This document shows, piece by piece, positions 63,249 through 64,000 of a DNA stretch of 64,000 bases. The translations under genes and the position numbers were made by a program. Under the pieces are notes generated by a model. It was not told where the DNA came from and searched no databases. It was given only the letters and a program-made list of their open reading frames with translations. How positions within the stretch are numbered: position 1 is the first letter of the stretch; each line of letters begins with the position of its first letter. The stretch is from Marinigracilibium pacificum (GTDB lineage: Bacteria; Bacteroidota; Bacteroidia; Cytophagales; Cyclobacteriaceae), in contig NZ_JABBNU010000007.1 in the NCBI RefSeq assembly GCF_012926615.1, forward strand, positions 186,001-250,000. Direction: 5' to 3'.

Positions 63249-63263
63249 AGTTATTTAATACAA

Positions 63264-63401
63264 ATGAAAGACATTAAAAAAAGACCTGAACATTCAGAAG
63301 TGCCCAATAGGAGAAAGTTGAGAAAACTTCTGTTACTGGAATTACTAATAATAGGCCTAAGTCTTGTCATTGCCTTGATTGCTTACATTAATTACCTATA
63401 A
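63264..63401 (+). CDS. 45-residue single-span membrane peptide
   Basis: A short frame starting at ATG, MKDIKKRPEHSEVPNRRKLR, with a strongly basic head of about 21 residues followed by one hydrophobic segment (LLLLELLIIGLSLVIALIAY) and a four-residue tail. Charge distribution predicts an inside-facing N-terminus. No family is recognised. It ends 2 nt before the ATG of a SusC-like receptor, so it is probably translated from the same message. The clean hydrophobic block and tight spacing support it being real, but it is too short for certainty. Confidence 0.5.
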   Translation: MKDIKKRPEHSEVPNRRKLRKLLLLELLIIGLSLVIALIAYINYL

Positions 63402-63403
63402 AC

Positions 63404-64000
63404 ATGAGAGTAAATTTTACTGTTTTTATTGTCCTGATGATATTTCAAATTCAATTGGTCTTTGCCCAACGATCAATTTCAGGAACCATAAGGGATTCTG
63501 ATGGATTTGGACTGACTGGTGCAACCATATATATTGAAGGAACCCAAATAGGAACAACTGCCGGCATTGATGGAGAATTTTCTCTAGAGGTACCTTCTGA
63601 TGAGACAATTCTAATAGTCACCTATATTGGTTTTAATCCACAAAAAATTATAGTAGGAGATCGCTCAATCTTCAATATTATCCTTGAAGAAAATATAGAA
63701 TTACTTAATGAAATTATTGTTGTAGGGTATGGAGAAATTAAGAAAAGTGATCTTACTGGTTCTGTAGGTTCGGTTGATACTGAACAAATTCAAAAAATAG
63801 CTACAGTTGATATTGGTAGAGCTATACAAGGGAAAGTTGCCGGGGTACAGGTTACTACCAATTCCGGAGCACCTGGATCTGGAACTAGTGTTAGAGTGCG
63901 TGGTATCGGATCATTTTCTAATTCAAATCCTCTATATGTAGTTGACGGCTTTCTAACTGATGATATTAGTAATGTATCTCCAAATGATATTGAAAATATA
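63404..64000 (+). CDS. SusC/RagA-type TonB-dependent receptor, 3' end outside the window
   Basis: The first 199 residues of an outer-membrane receptor. A signal peptide (FTVFIVLMIFQIQLVFAQ) precedes the carboxypeptidase-regulatory-like domain (SISGTIRDSDGFGLTGATIY, DGEFSLEVPSDETILIV, YIGFNPQKI). The SusC linker EIIVVGYGEIKKSDLTGSVG and the plug domain (AIQGKVAGVQVTTNSGAPGS, VRVRGIGSF, PLYVVDGFL) follow. The frame is open to the last base. Complete members have about 1000 residues, so about four fifths is missing. They import oligosaccharides or peptides together with a SusD lipoprotein, which would be expected just beyond the window edge. It begins 2 nt after the 45-residue peptide gene. Confidence 0.93.
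   Translation, partial: MRVNFTVFIVLMIFQIQLVFAQRSISGTIRDSDGFGLTGATIYIEGTQIGTTAGIDGEFSLEVPSDETILIVTYIGFNPQKIIVGDRSIFNIILEENIELLNEIIVVGYGEIKKSDLTGSVGSVDTEQIQKIATVDIGRAIQGKVAGVQVTTNSGAPGSGTSVRVRGIGSFSNSNPLYVVDGFLTDDISNVSPNDIENI

Overview
The window is a low-GC chromosome segment of a Bacteroidota bacterium, most likely a gliding-type member of the Cytophagales or a close relative. The evidence is two PorP/SprF-type proteins, two very large exported proteins with gliding-motility (CHU_C, type IX secretion type B) C-termini, a SusC/RagA-type TonB receptor, many lipoprotein signals, a methionine synthase split in two behind a SAM-I riboswitch, and genes that mostly lack Shine-Dalgarno sequences. Nearly all of positions 1-48167 reads as ordinary chromosomal core. 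There are no transposases, CRISPR arrays or phage structural genes.

Layout. 1-3400: end of an FAD-dependent dehydrogenase, a CoA-binding protein and gyrB. 3482-6534: polyphosphate kinase and a Ppx/GppA phosphatase, coupled by a 1-nt overlap. 6629-12373: SAM-I riboswitch, split metH, metF and an HMG-CoA-lyase-like gene. 12484-16895: a TPR protein, then on the minus strand dprA, a MerR regulator, a CapA-like lipoprotein and an M23 peptidase. 17072-22290: alaS, gatB and a TlpA-type thioredoxin lipoprotein. 22415-29036: RluA-type pseudouridine synthase, a DUF885-like lipoprotein, an SGNH hydrolase, small envelope proteins, a hotdog thioesterase and pcm. 29107-35034: ribE, a LytTR regulator, hemF, a TonB-domain protein, two unknown genes, fabH and an SRAP-fold protein. 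35093-46012: a metalloprotease/beta-barrel fusion, pyruvate dehydrogenase E2, hslV, an ArsC-like protein, a TerB-like protein, prs with an NMNAT-like/Nudix protein, a DprE1-like oxidoreductase, an EI24-type membrane protein and a YdcF-type protein. 46107-48167: a Prc/Ctp protease.

48540-60935 is the most specialised block: two small exported proteins on the minus strand, then on the plus strand a PorP/SprF protein carrying a Pro-Glu linker and a SPOR-like C-terminus, two giant CHU_C proteins of 1037 and 1724 residues, and a second PorP/SprF. It reads as a type IX secretion and surface-adhesin locus. An M50 protease and a HAD phosphatase follow. The right end holds tRNA-Ile2(CAU), whose 3' end and terminator are repeated exactly 197 bp downstream (53 bp identical). 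Beyond it lie a candidate operator/promoter, a 45-residue membrane peptide and the start of a SusC-like receptor, possibly the edge of an accessory region.

Main items for a second look: the 53-bp tRNA-end duplication; the SRAP protein that has lost its catalytic Cys2, Asn and His; the NMNAT-like domain without HxGH fused to Nudix beside prs; the PorP-SPOR fusion; the HExxH/propeller/barrel fusion; and the riboswitch without a visible terminator. I did not find a clearly new multi-gene system. The T9SS block and the tRNA-flanking region are the best candidates for lineage-specific biology.
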